From: Scleroderma bovista
Taxonomy: Eukaryota > Basidiomycota > Agaricomycetes > Boletales > Sclerodermataceae
Direction of reading: 5' to 3'
Assembly (NCBI GenBank): GCA_037178675.1
Contig: JAYMGJ010000732.1
Span: forward strand, 1 to 47,873
Length of the DNA: 47,873 nt
In this document: positions 1 through 10,160 of the stretch, in pieces
Layout: every line of letters starts with the position of its first letter
Numbering within the stretch: position 1 is the stretch's first letter
Notes under the pieces: generated by a model
Database searches by the model: none
What the model was told of the DNA's origin: nothing
The model's input: the letters and a program-made list of their open reading frames with translations, nothing else
Made by a program: the position numbers and the translations under genes

Positions 1-7
1 AAGAGAC

Positions 8-901
8 TCAATAACTAACGCCTGTTACCGGGCGATACTTCCGTAGTGCAGTGACACCGTTCCGTTTGCAGGGTGGCCGCCCGCATATAGTAGTCACATA
101 TTGCCAGGTCAGTGGTTGGTGCTTCTGTATGATATCAGTGACAGAGGCTACAGTTGTTGAGCTGAGATCTGCCCAACAGAGTTGCGAGCCATGGCTGGTA
201 TGTAAACCACTATTTGGATGAACGACATCCTCTGCCTCACGCACAAGCTTATTCATGACAACTTGTGCCGCGAATGAGGTAAGTGCGGGTCGTGCAGGTC
301 GGATTTGTTGATAATGCTCTGCCATATTGTACAGCAGCTCGCCGCCTTCAGAACCTGGGCCTGCAACACCATCGGTATTCCGCATCCAAGTATCCAAGAT
401 ATACCCAACTCCCGAGCCGGAGGTTCCATTAAGAAGCTGATGGATATAAGATCCGTGCTTCTGTGAGCGGCGGATGGGTTGGCCATCTTGGTCTTCGAGT
501 CGGAAAAGGTAGTAAAAGAGATCCCCTAATGTCCAGTTGACTGACTTCAATGCATCAAAAATGATACATAGCTTGTCATTGGGATCTCGCCTCGGTGTGT
601 AAGCCTTGTTCCCGCCGCCGGGGTGATGATTCTTTTCTGTAGCTGACCTTTTCGGAACAGGGTCCACGTTCTCATCACCAGCAGTGGGCTGCTTCCGTTT
701 CAATGGACTGCTGGGGCTGGGTTGGGTTGGGGTTTTGGATTGGGTAGTATGGGTATGATGTAGATTATACATGGTAGCCAGGTGTCGAAACTCAAGGGAC
801 AGAATTTGTCTTTGACACTTCAACAGGAGTATTGCTTCATATAGGTAAAAAGCCAGCTGATATGCCAGCGAGCCCCGATACCATTCGGCATCCCTCGGCA
901 T
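8..901 (-). CDS. DUF6589-type protein, N-terminal exon (partial)
   Basis: This is the 5' exon of a DUF6589-family gene, whose biochemical role is unknown; it is a large family in mushroom genomes. The recognisable family blocks are WTLGDLFYYLFRLED (about residue 123), IRPARPALTSFAAQ (about residue 200), a GLHTS block, QPLTWQYV and a terminal LRKYRP. These normally lead into the DUF6589 domain, which would lie beyond the left edge. The reading frame closes at position 8, but a GTAACA splice donor just after the YRP codons (about 33) makes an intron more likely than a true stop. The open frame starts at 901; the Met at 770-772 begins the polar, family-like N-terminus (MYNLHHTHTT) and may be the real start. 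The LINE begins within about 50 bp upstream and may have displaced the promoter. Confidence 0.8.
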   Translation of the reverse strand: MPRDAEWYRGSLAYQLAFYLYEAILLLKCQRQILSLEFRHLATMYNLHHTHTTQSKTPTQPSPSSPLKRKQPTAGDENVDPVPKRSATEKNHHPGGGNKAYTPRRDPNDKLCIIFDALKSVNWTLGDLFYYLFRLEDQDGQPIRRSQKHGSYIHQLLNGTSGSGVGYILDTWMRNTDGVAGPGSEGGELLYNMAEHYQQIRPARPALTSFAAQVVMNKLVREAEDVVHPNSGLHTSHGSQLCWADLSSTTVASVTDIIQKHQPLTWQYVTTICGRPPCKRNGVTALRKYRPVTGVSY

Positions 902-1081
902 GTCTCGCTTGAGCTCTAAAACGTCCGAAATGCTGCACTCTCATAAACCCTTGACCAATGTAAGCAGACTCTAATTTTAGTGGAACGACTATCTTCCTCT
1001 AACTTAGAGTCTGGCTTTGGGAGACTACTCTCCCCCAGCACCCCAACCTCAGCAGAAGCCATCCCCTCCACATTGGCCCCA

Positions 1082-2491
1082 ATGCAACAACAAATAGACC
1101 GTCTGGCCACGATTGTAGACGAGATCAAGGCCGCCACAGACTCCAACAGCAAATCGGCGGCCACCATCGCCGAACTAGCCGAATCCACAAAGAAAGAGCT
1201 AGAAAGCACCTCTCTCAATGTATCGCGTGCAGCCAACGCACATGCATCTAGCCTGGCCTCCTCCCCATCCCCACCCCCAGCCATCGGCCCCCAGAAAGCG
1301 ACCTACGCTGACATCGCTAGACACAGCTCCCACGCCAAAGCCACTGCCCTCTGCGAATCCCAAACCAGGACAGTTCGCATTACCCCATCGCCAGACAGCG
1401 CACCCTCCTGGGGAGACCTCACGGAGATAGTACTCGTAGAAAAGGCCAACAAAGCCTTAGATCTCGCGCGGACTTCAACGGAAGACATCCCAACCAATGC
1501 AAGGTTCCTCTCGGCCAGGAAATCGAAATCGGGGAGCATTTTATACGAAGTTAACACAGAGGAGGCAGCTGCATGGCTAAGATCCCCCAAAGGAAGGGTC
1601 TTATTTACAGCTAACTTCAGCCCAGATGTTTCTCTTGAAACTCGGCCCTTTTCTATTATTGCAGAATACGTACCAGTGGGCACAAAGACTGACGATCCAC
1701 AGGTCCTGAGAACCATCGAAAGCACCAACTCTCTTCCCGAGGGCGCCATCCGCTCCATGCGGTGGATCAAACCTATTGAACGCAGAACCCCCAACCAGCA
1801 ACACGCTCACGCCATTATTGACTTTTTCTGCCCCACTGACGCCAACGCAGCCATCAGACATCCATTCTCCATTCAGGGCAAGAAAACCCCCACCCGTCGC
1901 CTCCTCCCAGAACCCACACGCTGCTTGAAGTGCCAATCCTTCGAGAACGGCCACTTTGCCAAGAACTGCAGATACTCACACGACGTCTGTGGCACATGTG
2001 CAGGCAACCACCGAACCAGTGCCTGCACGGTCTCAAGACAAGAGGACAGGTACTGTGCCAACTGCAAAACCCGAGGTCACGCCGCCTGGGACAGGGAATG
2101 CCCCACCTTCAAAGAGCTCATGAAGAGGCACCATTCCAAACTCCCTGACGTCAACTACAGATTCTTCCCTATCGCAGATGACCGCTCCTCGTGGGAGATG
2201 GAAGACGGGGAAAATGGACCGCACCCAAATAACAGCCGCCCGGCGAGAACTAGACCGACCCCCCAACCTCACCCCATGTTTAGAAATGAGAAACAGCGTA
2301 ACCCAGCCCACCGCAACCGCATCAACCCTTCTCCCGCCCGTCCCACCTCTCCCACACCTGCACCTGCAGACTCTCGAGATCCCTCCCAGCCCAACGAAGC
2401 AGTGGCCTCCAACTCACTTGCCACCGCCTCCACGGGTGCACCCCCCCCCTCTTCCCCTTATGATAGTGCACTCTTCACGTTCACCTCATGA
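1082..2491 (+). CDS. LINE ORF1, gag-like RNA-binding protein
   Basis: This is the nucleic-acid-binding ORF1 protein of the LINE. The C-terminal third has clustered zinc-knuckle cysteines: CLKCQSFENGHFAKNC, CGTCAGNHRTSAC and CANCKTRGHAAWDREC. A Pro/Ser/Arg-rich tail follows. The N-terminal part is polar and probably helical (QQQIDRLATIVDEIKAA). The frame is open from 947, but the first in-frame ATG is at 1082; a GTG at 980 is not a plausible nuclear start. Either translation begins at 1082 or the true start codon was lost by 5' truncation. The stop overlaps the ATG of ORF2 by four bases, an ATGA-type arrangement (2488-2491) consistent with termination-reinitiation. Confidence 0.88.
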   Translation: MQQQIDRLATIVDEIKAATDSNSKSAATIAELAESTKKELESTSLNVSRAANAHASSLASSPSPPPAIGPQKATYADIARHSSHAKATALCESQTRTVRITPSPDSAPSWGDLTEIVLVEKANKALDLARTSTEDIPTNARFLSARKSKSGSILYEVNTEEAAAWLRSPKGRVLFTANFSPDVSLETRPFSIIAEYVPVGTKTDDPQVLRTIESTNSLPEGAIRSMRWIKPIERRTPNQQHAHAIIDFFCPTDANAAIRHPFSIQGKKTPTRRLLPEPTRCLKCQSFENGHFAKNCRYSHDVCGTCAGNHRTSACTVSRQEDRYCANCKTRGHAAWDRECPTFKELMKRHHSKLPDVNYRFFPIADDRSSWEMEDGENGPHPNNSRPARTRPTPQPHPMFRNEKQRNPAHRNRINPSPARPTSPTPAPADSRDPSQPNEAVASNSLATASTGAPPPSSPYDSALFTFTS

Positions 2492-5400
2492 TGGACGACG
2501 CCAACAACGCGCCCATCATCCGCTTTTGGCAGCAGAATCTCAACAAGTCCCTCACCGCCCAGCTGGATCTCCTCAACGAGATCGCTCCCCAAGAGACTGA
2601 CTTCGTCTTCATTCAGGAACCCCACATCGACTTCCTTAACCAGACTAGGGCCAACCAGTACTGGACAGTCATTTACCCCACCCCGCACAACATCTCCCCG
2701 GCGCGCACGAGATCGATCATACTGGTCAATAAGACAGTCTCCAAGAATAATTGGAGACAGATTCCTGTTGACAGTCCCGACGTCACAGGAGTAGAGTTGA
2801 CCTGCGCCGATAGCATAGTATACTTTTACAACATCTATAATGCCTGCGAAAACTCAGACACGCTAACAGCTCTTCAGATCCATTGGCAGAACAGGACAAC
2901 GCGCCCAGGCGAAGCTGTCAAGGACAACATGGTATGGCTGGGGGACTTCAATCGCCACCATCCTCTTTGGGATAGCCCATCGGACACCCGGCTCTTCACC
3001 AACGCGAACATCGAGGCTGCTAATACCCTAATTGAGCTCATCGAAACACACGAAATGGAAATGGTCCTTCCCGCGGGTCTCCCCACACTCCAGACCTTCC
3101 GCTCCGGCAACTTTTCTCGCCCTGATAACGTCTTCTGTAGCGCTAACCTCCTCCCCACGTTTGTAGAATGTGTTATGAAACTGGAAAAGCGACCAGCAAG
3201 AACGGACCACTTTCCAATTATTGGAAAGATGAACATTGTTCCCGAAAGATCCAACCCGGCCCCCCGCCTCAATTGGAGACAAACAGACTGGGGCGAGTTC
3301 AGGACCAAACTCACGCTCAATCTTTCCTCCATGGGAGCTCCACAACCAATCGCTGACATTCCACATTTTCAGATCACCTTTGCCCTACTTGCAGCAGCCA
3401 TCCAAAGCGCTACCGACCAGACGGTTCCCAAGACGAAACCCTCCCCCTTCACCAAACGGTGGTGGACGCAAGAGCTCACCGAACTTCGAAAGAAGAAGCA
3501 GTCGCTTAGAGCTAAGTCTCATCGCCTACGCGCACAACGCTTACACCCGGTCCACCAGGAGGCATCGGAGGCAGCCAAGGTCTACGTAGAAACTCTCGAA
3601 CGGACCAAGAAAACCCACTGGGAACAATGGCTCGACGAAATCGACGCCGACAACATCTGGACCGCACACAAGTACGCAAACAGCGCTCCATCGGACGGAG
3701 GTGCCGCGAGAATCCCCACACTCAAGCGTTCCCAGAACGGACAAACTGTCGAAGTCGACACGAACGACGAGAAAAGCAAAATCCTCTACCAAACCTTCTT
3801 CCCCTCCTCTCTGAACAGGACACAGGCTGACATATCTACAGATTACCCCGACCCAGTCTGCGAGTTCCAACCCGTCAAAGACGAGCAAATCCATAGGGCC
3901 ATAAGCCGCCTTGCCCCATTCAAGGCCCCAGGTCCCAACGGAATTAGCAACATAGTATTCAAGAAATGCGCTGACCTCCTGGTCCCCTGGATGGGTCCTC
4001 TGTTTAGAGCTACCTTTGAGCTGAACTTTTTTCCAGACGAATGGTTGACATCCAAAATGGTGGTTATTCGGAAACCTGGCAGACCCGACTACGGCGCCCC
4101 CAAGGCCTACAGACCCATCGCCCTACTAGACACAATGTCCAAGATCCTTTCCGCCTGCGTCGCTGAAGACCTTGTCTGGATCACCACGAAACACAACCTT
4201 CTCCCCCACACTCACTTTGGCGGTCTCCCAGGCAGATCCACGACGGACTCCCTTCACCTACTCACCAAGTTCGTACACGACGCTTGGGCCCACCCCACGG
4301 ATAACCACGTCTCGATGATGTTCATGGATGTCAAAGCGGCCTTTCCCAGTGTCGTTCCCGAGCAGCTATTTCACAACATGCGCAAGAGAGGTATTCCGAC
4401 GGAATACGTTAACTGGTACAAAACCAGGATAACGGGACGGTCCACCACTCTAGAGTTCGATGATTACCGCTCACAACCCTTTCAGATCGAGATTGGGGTC
4501 GATCAAGGCTGTCCCCTCTCGCCGTTAGCTTTCTTATACTACAATGCTGACGTTTTAGAAATCCCAAGAAGAGACAAAGGAGAACTAGTGTTAGGCTTCA
4601 TCGACGACATTTGTCTCCTTGCCAGAGGTCCCTCGTTTGAAGCCGCCAATAGAATCTTAGCAGACATGATCGAAAGGCCAAACGGCTTCAGGGACTGGAG
4701 CACATCGCACCAAATAGAATGGGAGATCGACAAGACCGCGCTCGTCCAGGCCTCTCGTCGCAGACGAAAAGATCCCGACAACCCACGAAAGACGGTCCCC
4801 ATCAGCCGATCTCCAATCACGATCTCAGGTCGGGTTATTCCCCCAAGCACCTCACACAAGTTCCTGGGAGTAATCATCGATGAACAGCTACGCTTCAAGG
4901 AACAACTAGCAGCAGCAGCAGCCAAGGGCACACGGTACGCCGCCGCATGCCGCCGCTTTGCTAAACCATCCACAGGCATTCGACTCAGCCACATGCGCCA
5001 GCTATTCACTAGTGTAGTAGTCCCTAAGATGTTGTATGCGGCTGACGTATGGGGGGCCGAAATGGTTGCTAGGATGGGCGACAAAGCGGGGAGCAGAGGT
5101 CTGGGAAGGATACTGGAAAGGGTCCTCCGCATGCACGCACTGACCACCACAGGCGCAATGTCAACAACATCCACAGAAGTAGCGGTCACCCACGCCAACA
5201 TCACGCCCCTCCCACTTCTCCTCCAACGCATCTCCTTTCGGTCCTTCGTGAGAATGACCACCCTCCCCGCATCTAACCCCATCCATAAGGAGATCCGACA
5301 AGCCGCCCGTCTCCGCAAGCGTCATAGATCCCCTCTCCACCACCTTGCCGCCTCCTTTCCCATCCACCCCAGGGCAACTGAAGAGATCAAGGCAGTTCGA

Positions 5401-5550
5401 CACTCACCGAAATGGGACCCTCTCACCAAGATCACGGTGGACGAAGATAAAGATGACGCGATGAAACATGCTCGGGAGGCGACGGAGGAGATCCAGATTT
5501 TCACAGATGGATCCGGCATCAACAAAACAACGGCGCAGCAGCCATATTGA
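2488..5550 (+). CDS. LINE ORF2: endonuclease and reverse transcriptase (frame broken before RNase H)
   Basis: This is the catalytic polyprotein of the LINE. The N-terminal endonuclease/phosphatase-fold domain shows FWQQNLNKS, a metal-binding Glu in FIQEPHID, GDFNRHHPLWDS and RTDHFPIIGK. The reverse transcriptase spans roughly residues 480-760, with YRPIALLDTMSKI, FMDVKAAFPSV, QGCPLSPLAF and the catalytic FIDDICLLA (the FxDD box). The frame ends right after the first RNase H motif, TDGSG, because a one-base shift in the A-rich tract at 5521-5530 leads to a stop at 5548-5550. The remainder of RNase H lies in the next frame. A programmed -1 slip is conceivable, but a one-base deletion is the simpler reading. 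Confidence 0.9.
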   Translation: MMDDANNAPIIRFWQQNLNKSLTAQLDLLNEIAPQETDFVFIQEPHIDFLNQTRANQYWTVIYPTPHNISPARTRSIILVNKTVSKNNWRQIPVDSPDVTGVELTCADSIVYFYNIYNACENSDTLTALQIHWQNRTTRPGEAVKDNMVWLGDFNRHHPLWDSPSDTRLFTNANIEAANTLIELIETHEMEMVLPAGLPTLQTFRSGNFSRPDNVFCSANLLPTFVECVMKLEKRPARTDHFPIIGKMNIVPERSNPAPRLNWRQTDWGEFRTKLTLNLSSMGAPQPIADIPHFQITFALLAAAIQSATDQTVPKTKPSPFTKRWWTQELTELRKKKQSLRAKSHRLRAQRLHPVHQEASEAAKVYVETLERTKKTHWEQWLDEIDADNIWTAHKYANSAPSDGGAARIPTLKRSQNGQTVEVDTNDEKSKILYQTFFPSSLNRTQADISTDYPDPVCEFQPVKDEQIHRAISRLAPFKAPGPNGISNIVFKKCADLLVPWMGPLFRATFELNFFPDEWLTSKMVVIRKPGRPDYGAPKAYRPIALLDTMSKILSACVAEDLVWITTKHNLLPHTHFGGLPGRSTTDSLHLLTKFVHDAWAHPTDNHVSMMFMDVKAAFPSVVPEQLFHNMRKRGIPTEYVNWYKTRITGRSTTLEFDDYRSQPFQIEIGVDQGCPLSPLAFLYYNADVLEIPRRDKGELVLGFIDDICLLARGPSFEAANRILADMIERPNGFRDWSTSHQIEWEIDKTALVQASRRRRKDPDNPRKTVPISRSPITISGRVIPPSTSHKFLGVIIDEQLRFKEQLAAAAAKGTRYAAACRRFAKPSTGIRLSHMRQLFTSVVVPKMLYAADVWGAEMVARMGDKAGSRGLGRILERVLRMHALTTTGAMSTTSTEVAVTHANITPLPLLLQRISFRSFVRMTTLPASNPIHKEIRQAARLRKRHRSPLHHLAASFPIHPRATEEIKAVRHSPKWDPLTKITVDEDKDDAMKHAREATEEIQIFTDGSGINKTTAQQPY

Positions 5551-6443
5551 GAAGACACGGACAACCAGACAAGATCCTCCGTTTCCATCTGGGTAGCCAG
5601 ACACATCACACCGTCTACAACGGAGAGCAAGTCGGTATGATATTAGGCGCCGAGCTCCTCAGACGGGAACCCAACGTCCGCTCAGTATACATGGGGGTAG
5701 ACAATCAGGCAGCCATCCTGGCAACCGTCTCCCACAACTGTCACTCAGGTCATGCGCTGACGGACTTATTCTTACAGGTCCTCCAGTCCGCCCTTGACAA
5801 ACACGGCCTTCAATCTTTATCAGTGCGATGGGTGCCAGGGCATGCCAACATAGCGGGAAATGAGTCAGTAGACGCTGAGGCAAAGAAAGCCGCGGAGGGA
5901 GAAACCAGCTGCAAGGATCAGCTTCCGCAAATGCTGCGGAGGAGAGATGGACCCATCCCCCTGCCCCACAATAAATCAGCACTCATTCAGAACCACAACG
6001 CCCTCGTCAAGGAGAAAGCCAAAAACACTTTCGCCTCCTCCCAAAGGGGAAGACGCATGCATCAGATCGACCCATCCCTTCCTTCCGCCAAATTCTCAGT
6101 GCTGGTTCACCTCTTACCACGCCGCCACGCCAGCGCCGTCATGCAACTACGCACGGGACACATCCCCCTAAACCATCACCTCGCCAGAATAGGCAAAATC
6201 CCTTCCCCCGCCTGTCCCAACTGCGAGGCAGCCTATGAGACTGTCCACCATCTCTTATTCCTGTGTCCTGCTTACGAGGAGTCAAGGCACATGTTAAGAG
6301 CTAAAGTCGGCCCGCGCAAGATGAACCCCAAAGGGCTCCTAGCCAATCCCAACAACACCAGACATCTTCTGAGATTCGTCGAAAGCACCAAGAGACTGGC
6401 ACCAACCTTCGGGAACCTCTCCCCTCCCGAACGTCGCCAGTAA
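5529..6443 (+). pseudogene. RNase H domain and C-terminus of LINE ORF2, shifted frame
   Basis: This is the continuation of ORF2 in another frame. It carries the remaining RNase H residues: Glu in YNGEQVGMILGAELL, Asp in MGVDNQAAI, and the WVPGHANIAGNESVDAEAKKA block with the catalytic His and last Asp. Further on is the LINE C-terminal zinc motif CPNCEAAYETVHHLLFLC (C-x2-C-x7-H-x4-C pattern). It has no start of its own: an AAA/AAC tract joins it to the upstream frame. It would be translated only by frameshifting, so it is listed as the broken 3' part of ORF2. Confidence 0.85.
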
Positions 6444-6678
6444 AGCTGCCCCCACTGTATATTTCTTTCTCTCTACATGGAACACTCCTTACGATACACA
6501 CGCATTGTTCTCACTAATCTTCCGCGCAGCTCTTACTCACACCTGTCTCGGGCCCTCCCGAGGCTTATGATGTTTTAGATTACACACTTAGACACTCACC
6601 TCTACTATAGTTCAGCACACATCTGCATGTAAGGTCTAGCATAGGGCTCATCCCTCCATATGACCATAAATTGGATTT

Positions 6679-6695
6679 AAAAAAAAAAAAAAAAA
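6679..6695 (+). repeat. LINE poly(A) tail
   Basis: A run of 17 A residues marks the 3' end of the LINE, about 235 bp after the last stop codon. The flanking DNA begins with CTCAGAGAAG. Confidence 0.9.
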
Positions 6696-7558
6696 CTCAG
6701 AGAAGTCTCTATCTGGTCTACGAAATCATGATCGTATTGCTTGGGACCACAACTGTTCTCGATCATTCGATATCCATAGTGTCTCCACTGATGTCCAAAG
6801 GGAACGCGTTTGATTAGGTGAAAAATACCGGTTCCGATCGGCATGCTGCATGACGGTCTCGCATTTGTTGCACGTATCGGGGACATCTTGTTGCAAACGC
6901 ACTGCATTATCTCCACACGTTCGAGTAGGGTTGTATTATACATGGAGACATCAAAGGCGTGAGTGTACTTGTTTCTGCTCAGGCAGATGTTTGATTGAAC
7001 AAACCTAATAACAGTCGAACATTTTGTTCTCTGATGGCAGCGTTCCTTACTGATTTTGGTTTCCAACCTTACCAATACTTCATTTCATCTGACAGTAACA
7101 GCACCCCGGAGGAATACCGGGTTGGATGCCGCCTGAATACCTGATGACTGCAGGCGATACACAGTCCGTCAATTATGTAAATATTCTCCAGATGTTATCG
7201 GATTATTTATCAGGAAGCGCTCATACAGTCTTCTCGAGTGCTTTGTGACGATCTACTTCTACATTTTATGCGAAGAGGGTGAGCGCTCCAGCCTTGAGGA
7301 TACCTGCTCCCGCTTGGTACGTAGATGAGCTTGCTTGTTATCCATCGCGGCGCCCTCCAATGTTATGTGATGGTGTCGAGGAGATCAAAAATCTGCAGGT
7401 ACCAATGAATTTCCTACTCCGAGTGGTTTCTTACCCCTGTCATTTTTCTGTAGCATATGTCCACAGTCTGCCCTCATTCCCATCTTTCTGAGGTCTGTAT
7501 CCTTATCCGATGTACACTTAATATGGTGTGTTCAGAATAGTCCTCACGCGGTAACAGC
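6696..7558. other. No recognisable gene
   Basis: There are short open frames on both strands but none with family-like motifs. The stretch lies between the LINE tail and a kinase relic and probably represents decayed gene or intergenic DNA. Confidence 0.4.
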
Positions 7559-7861
7559 ATGCGTGATACTCCAGAAGTCTTCGCCAGTGGCATGGACTAC
7601 ATCACCCGGCCACTCGAACTAGATGGCACAGCTTCGATGAGTGGAAGTAAATCAGTTGTATACCAGAGGCAGATGGAAAAGGGAACCAAGGTGGCAGTAA
7701 AAATCCTACGTTGTAGTCCTCTGGACGTTGCGGGCGCTATCAAAGTTTGTCGAGATCCCTATCATCGAACCAAGGCTCCTTTCGGAAGAACGACTCCATT
7801 GGTCAAAGCAATGGCTGCCACATCCTTGCCATCACCCAATACGCAAAAAGACCTCCCATAA
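7559..7861 (+). pseudogene. Protein kinase N-lobe relic
   Basis: A stretch with SVVYQRQMEKGTKVAVKILRC resembles the glycine-loop end, beta-3 strand and ATP-anchoring Lys (VAVK) of fungal tyrosine-kinase-like proteins. The alphaC helix, HRD and DFG motifs are absent downstream, so only a remnant of the N-lobe is visible. It could be one exon of a spliced gene, but I found no continuation. Confidence is limited by the short match. Confidence 0.45.
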
Positions 7862-8666
7862 CATGCTTTTGAATACCCGAGCTGATGGCCGATGGGCCAA
7901 CCGCAGACATGATAAACACTAGCAATTGTGCGAGGTCAATTGTTGCTCCAACCGAAGCGCGGTTCAGCGCCGCAGAATTGATATAGATAAAAGTGACGCC
8001 TGAAACAAAAAAAAGTGTGGTCTGATGCCAAGTCCGGCTGGTAAGTACCAAATAGACGAATCAATGCTTAGTTGACATGCTATTCGGCCAACGTACTCCC
8101 AGAACCTCCAAATAGTATATGCATCTTTCCAACGTCCACAGGGGCCCGGCCATAGTCTTGGCTCATGGAGACCAGTACCGACCGCGGCCACGGCCAACAC
8201 AGAGTGGAAACAGGTAAGGCCAGAATAGAGGTGAATAGGTATCGCTGCCATATTGAGGCACTGTAAAAGATACCCTTGTGAACTAAGGGAAGCTGCAGAG
8301 GCGAAGACGGGTATACAAGAGGGCAGCTTCGAAGAGCAAATAGTAGTGAACGAAGATACGGCGTAACCGCGATGCTACGAATGACGTGCGAGTGCTATGG
8401 CGGGGGTCCACAGGGACGAGGAAGTGGTCAGCCTATATACAAAAACCGTAAATGCACTATACAGCACGCAGAGGGTCCTACTCACCCCAAACGACCATCC
8501 AATTCCCCTCGGTGTGATGCTCGATATCCACGCATAGCGCTGTATGAATGGCAACTGATAGGCAGGCAGCTTGTCTGACTCGTGACAGGTCTCCTCCAAA
8601 GGTCGTGTTAGCAATAAAAAAATGTATGGAGTCCAGTATACCGGATGCCATGGTAGCACCCATCAT
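7803..8666 (-). pseudogene. Possible broken multi-pass membrane protein gene
   Basis: Hydrophobic stretches on the minus strand (for example ASGILDSIHFFIA with IHTALCVDIEHHTEGNW near 8500-8660, and SGVTFIYINSAAL with LAQLLVFIMSAVG near 7880-8010) suggest several membrane helices separated by introns. A good GTGAGT donor follows the VVWG codons at about 8490, but joining to the next acceptor gives an in-frame stop. Other segments also lie in conflicting frames. I do not recognise the family. It may be a degraded gene or chance hydrophobicity. Confidence 0.25.
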
Positions 8667-8783
8667 ATAATTGCATACTCCGTTTCCACATCACGGGGAC
8701 CGTCGATCCATGATAAGCTATGATTACAAAACAAATAACTTGATCATATATATCATATATTCAGCCTCATGACATACTGATAT

Positions 8784-8949
8784 ATGATCTTGTCATTAAG
8801 TTGCCAACAGCTATCTAATTCAGCATGACTGACATAATGCAACTCACGAAAAAATAATTAATTGTCATTATATGATCCATGTCATTAAGTTACCAACAGC
8901 TGTCTGATTCAGCATGACTGACATAATGCAATTTGTGAAAAGATAATTA
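8784..8949. repeat. Two-copy tandem repeat, 89-bp period
   Basis: The segment beginning GTCATTAAGTTGCCAACAGC at 8792 recurs at 8881 with a few substitutions. Each copy ends in an AT-rich tract containing GATAATTA or AATAATTA. The surroundings (8700-9260) are AT-rich and hold no gene that I can see. Confidence 0.75.
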
Positions 8950-9263
8950 TATGGCCATTATCAATTTCTCCCCCTATGATACAGTGTTAGACAAGACTGC
9001 AAAGTTTGTATTGACCAATAACTGTACATAAATATTGTAGTTCCTGGGGTAGATCACTCTTGCAGAGGCAATGACTATCAGCTTGCATAGTATGGTGCAT
9101 GGTGGAATAGGAAAGTACATTTTCAACATGATCAACAGACAGAAGGATCTGAAATACAGGTACTTTCATAGTAGGTGTATGGTAAGACCATGCAGTCATC
9201 TTCAAATAATATAAAATAGACATGTTCTATATATGGCCATGGAAGGCTGTGCTCACAACATAT

Positions 9264-9400
9264 CGACTAGTAGTCTCGTTACCCCCTGTTCTGGCAGTGA
9301 CCACCTAATATAGGCAGAACAAGTGTCTTGACAGCTCGTATGTCACCCAGAACGTCTGGTGACTTTCGTAGTAGTTAGAGAGGATCGAGTCACATCTGTC
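9264..9400 (+). repeat. Left inverted repeat of the RecQ/DUF6589 element
   Basis: It shares with the right end, in reverse complement, the blocks TAGTCTCG, CTGTTCTGG, ATGTCACCCAGAA, GTCTGGTGACTTTCG and AGAGAGGATCGAGTCACA. GTGAC/GTCAC motifs occur repeatedly inside it. Confidence 0.8.
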
Positions 9401-9448
9401 ACACTGTAACACCTTCCAAAAGCTAAGAGTGTGTTGCGCCCACTCCAT

Positions 9449-10129
9449 ATGGCTGTGGTGAAGTCATCGGAGGTACCACACAATCCAGAACAAGCACGAT
9501 CTTATCAAAATCTTGAAGCTGCATGCAAACTAGCCAGTAAAAATCATGGCTATGACTCTGCCTCCATGTGCAAGCAACTGAAAGATGCATTCCACATCTG
9601 TACAGAAGGCCGTGAGCCCTTCAAGTGGCAGCTGGATGCTGCAGAAGCTTTTTTGTTAGGTTTGGACTGTCTCATTGTTGCAGGGACAGGGGCTGGAAAA
9701 ACCTTACCATTCGTGATGCCAGCATTCATTGAACCAAAGAAAACCTACATCATAATCTCACCTCTGAATGCACTCGAAGAAGATCAGGTTGGGTAATGGT
9801 AGTCATTGCCTGAGCTCTGCTGACCACTTCTGTACGAACAGACCTCAAGATTTAAGGCTATGGGATTGACTGCAGTGGCCGTGAATGGTGAAACATGGTC
9901 TGATGATTTACTGCAGGTCAGACACGGAATATTCTCCTGTGGGCCATCACTTATTGAGATAGAAGTACAGGATCTGAAGGATAGTACCTACCAAGTCATA
10001 GCAACCTCTCCAGAGATGCTAAACTTGCACTTGAAATTTCGTGACCTTGTACAGTCACCCCCCTATGCTGGTTCCATTGGGGGGCTCGTTATAGACGAGG
10101 CACATGTCATCAACCTGGATAAATATTAA
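9449..10129 (+). pseudogene. RecQ-like DNA helicase, 5' fragment
   Basis: This is the N-terminal part of an agaricomycete RecQ-like ATP-dependent helicase. Visible motifs are the Q-motif-like region FKWQLDAAEAFLLGLD, Walker A AGTGAGKTLPFVMPA, motif Ia ISPLNALEEDQ, the TAVAVNGETW block, a TSPEML block and Walker B VIDEAH. The start is the ATG at 9449. A GT-AG intron at 9788-9841 joins EEDQ to TSRFKAMG; a 42-nt stretch at 9917-9958 may be a second intron. The sequence loses the usual CISQWG continuation right after DEAH and stops at 10127-10129. The helicase C-lobe is absent, so the product would be inactive. Confidence 0.85.
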
Positions 10130-10160
10130 AGGAGCTCGTATAGTAGTACAAAGATATAGT

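Larger units (their letters stand above)
947..6695 (+). mobile_element. Non-LTR retrotransposon (LINE, Tad1/I-like), near full length
   Basis: The element contains, in order, ORF1 with CCHC zinc knuckles, ORF2 with APE-type endonuclease and reverse transcriptase, an RNase H domain, a C-terminal CCHC motif, a 3' untranslated region and a 17-A tail at 6679-6695. This order is that of RNase H-bearing LINEs such as the fungal Tad1 and I groups. It would move by target-primed reverse transcription. The 5' boundary is not resolved: the ORF1 frame is open from 947 without an ATG until 1082. I could not find a convincing target-site duplication between the bases after the A-tail and the 5' flank. A frameshift at the start of RNase H suggests that this copy is inactive. 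Confidence 0.93.

Noticed and set aside
6677..7075. Minus-strand open frame ending in a Phe run
   Set aside because: It reads through the LINE poly(A) tail in antisense and has no recognisable domain.
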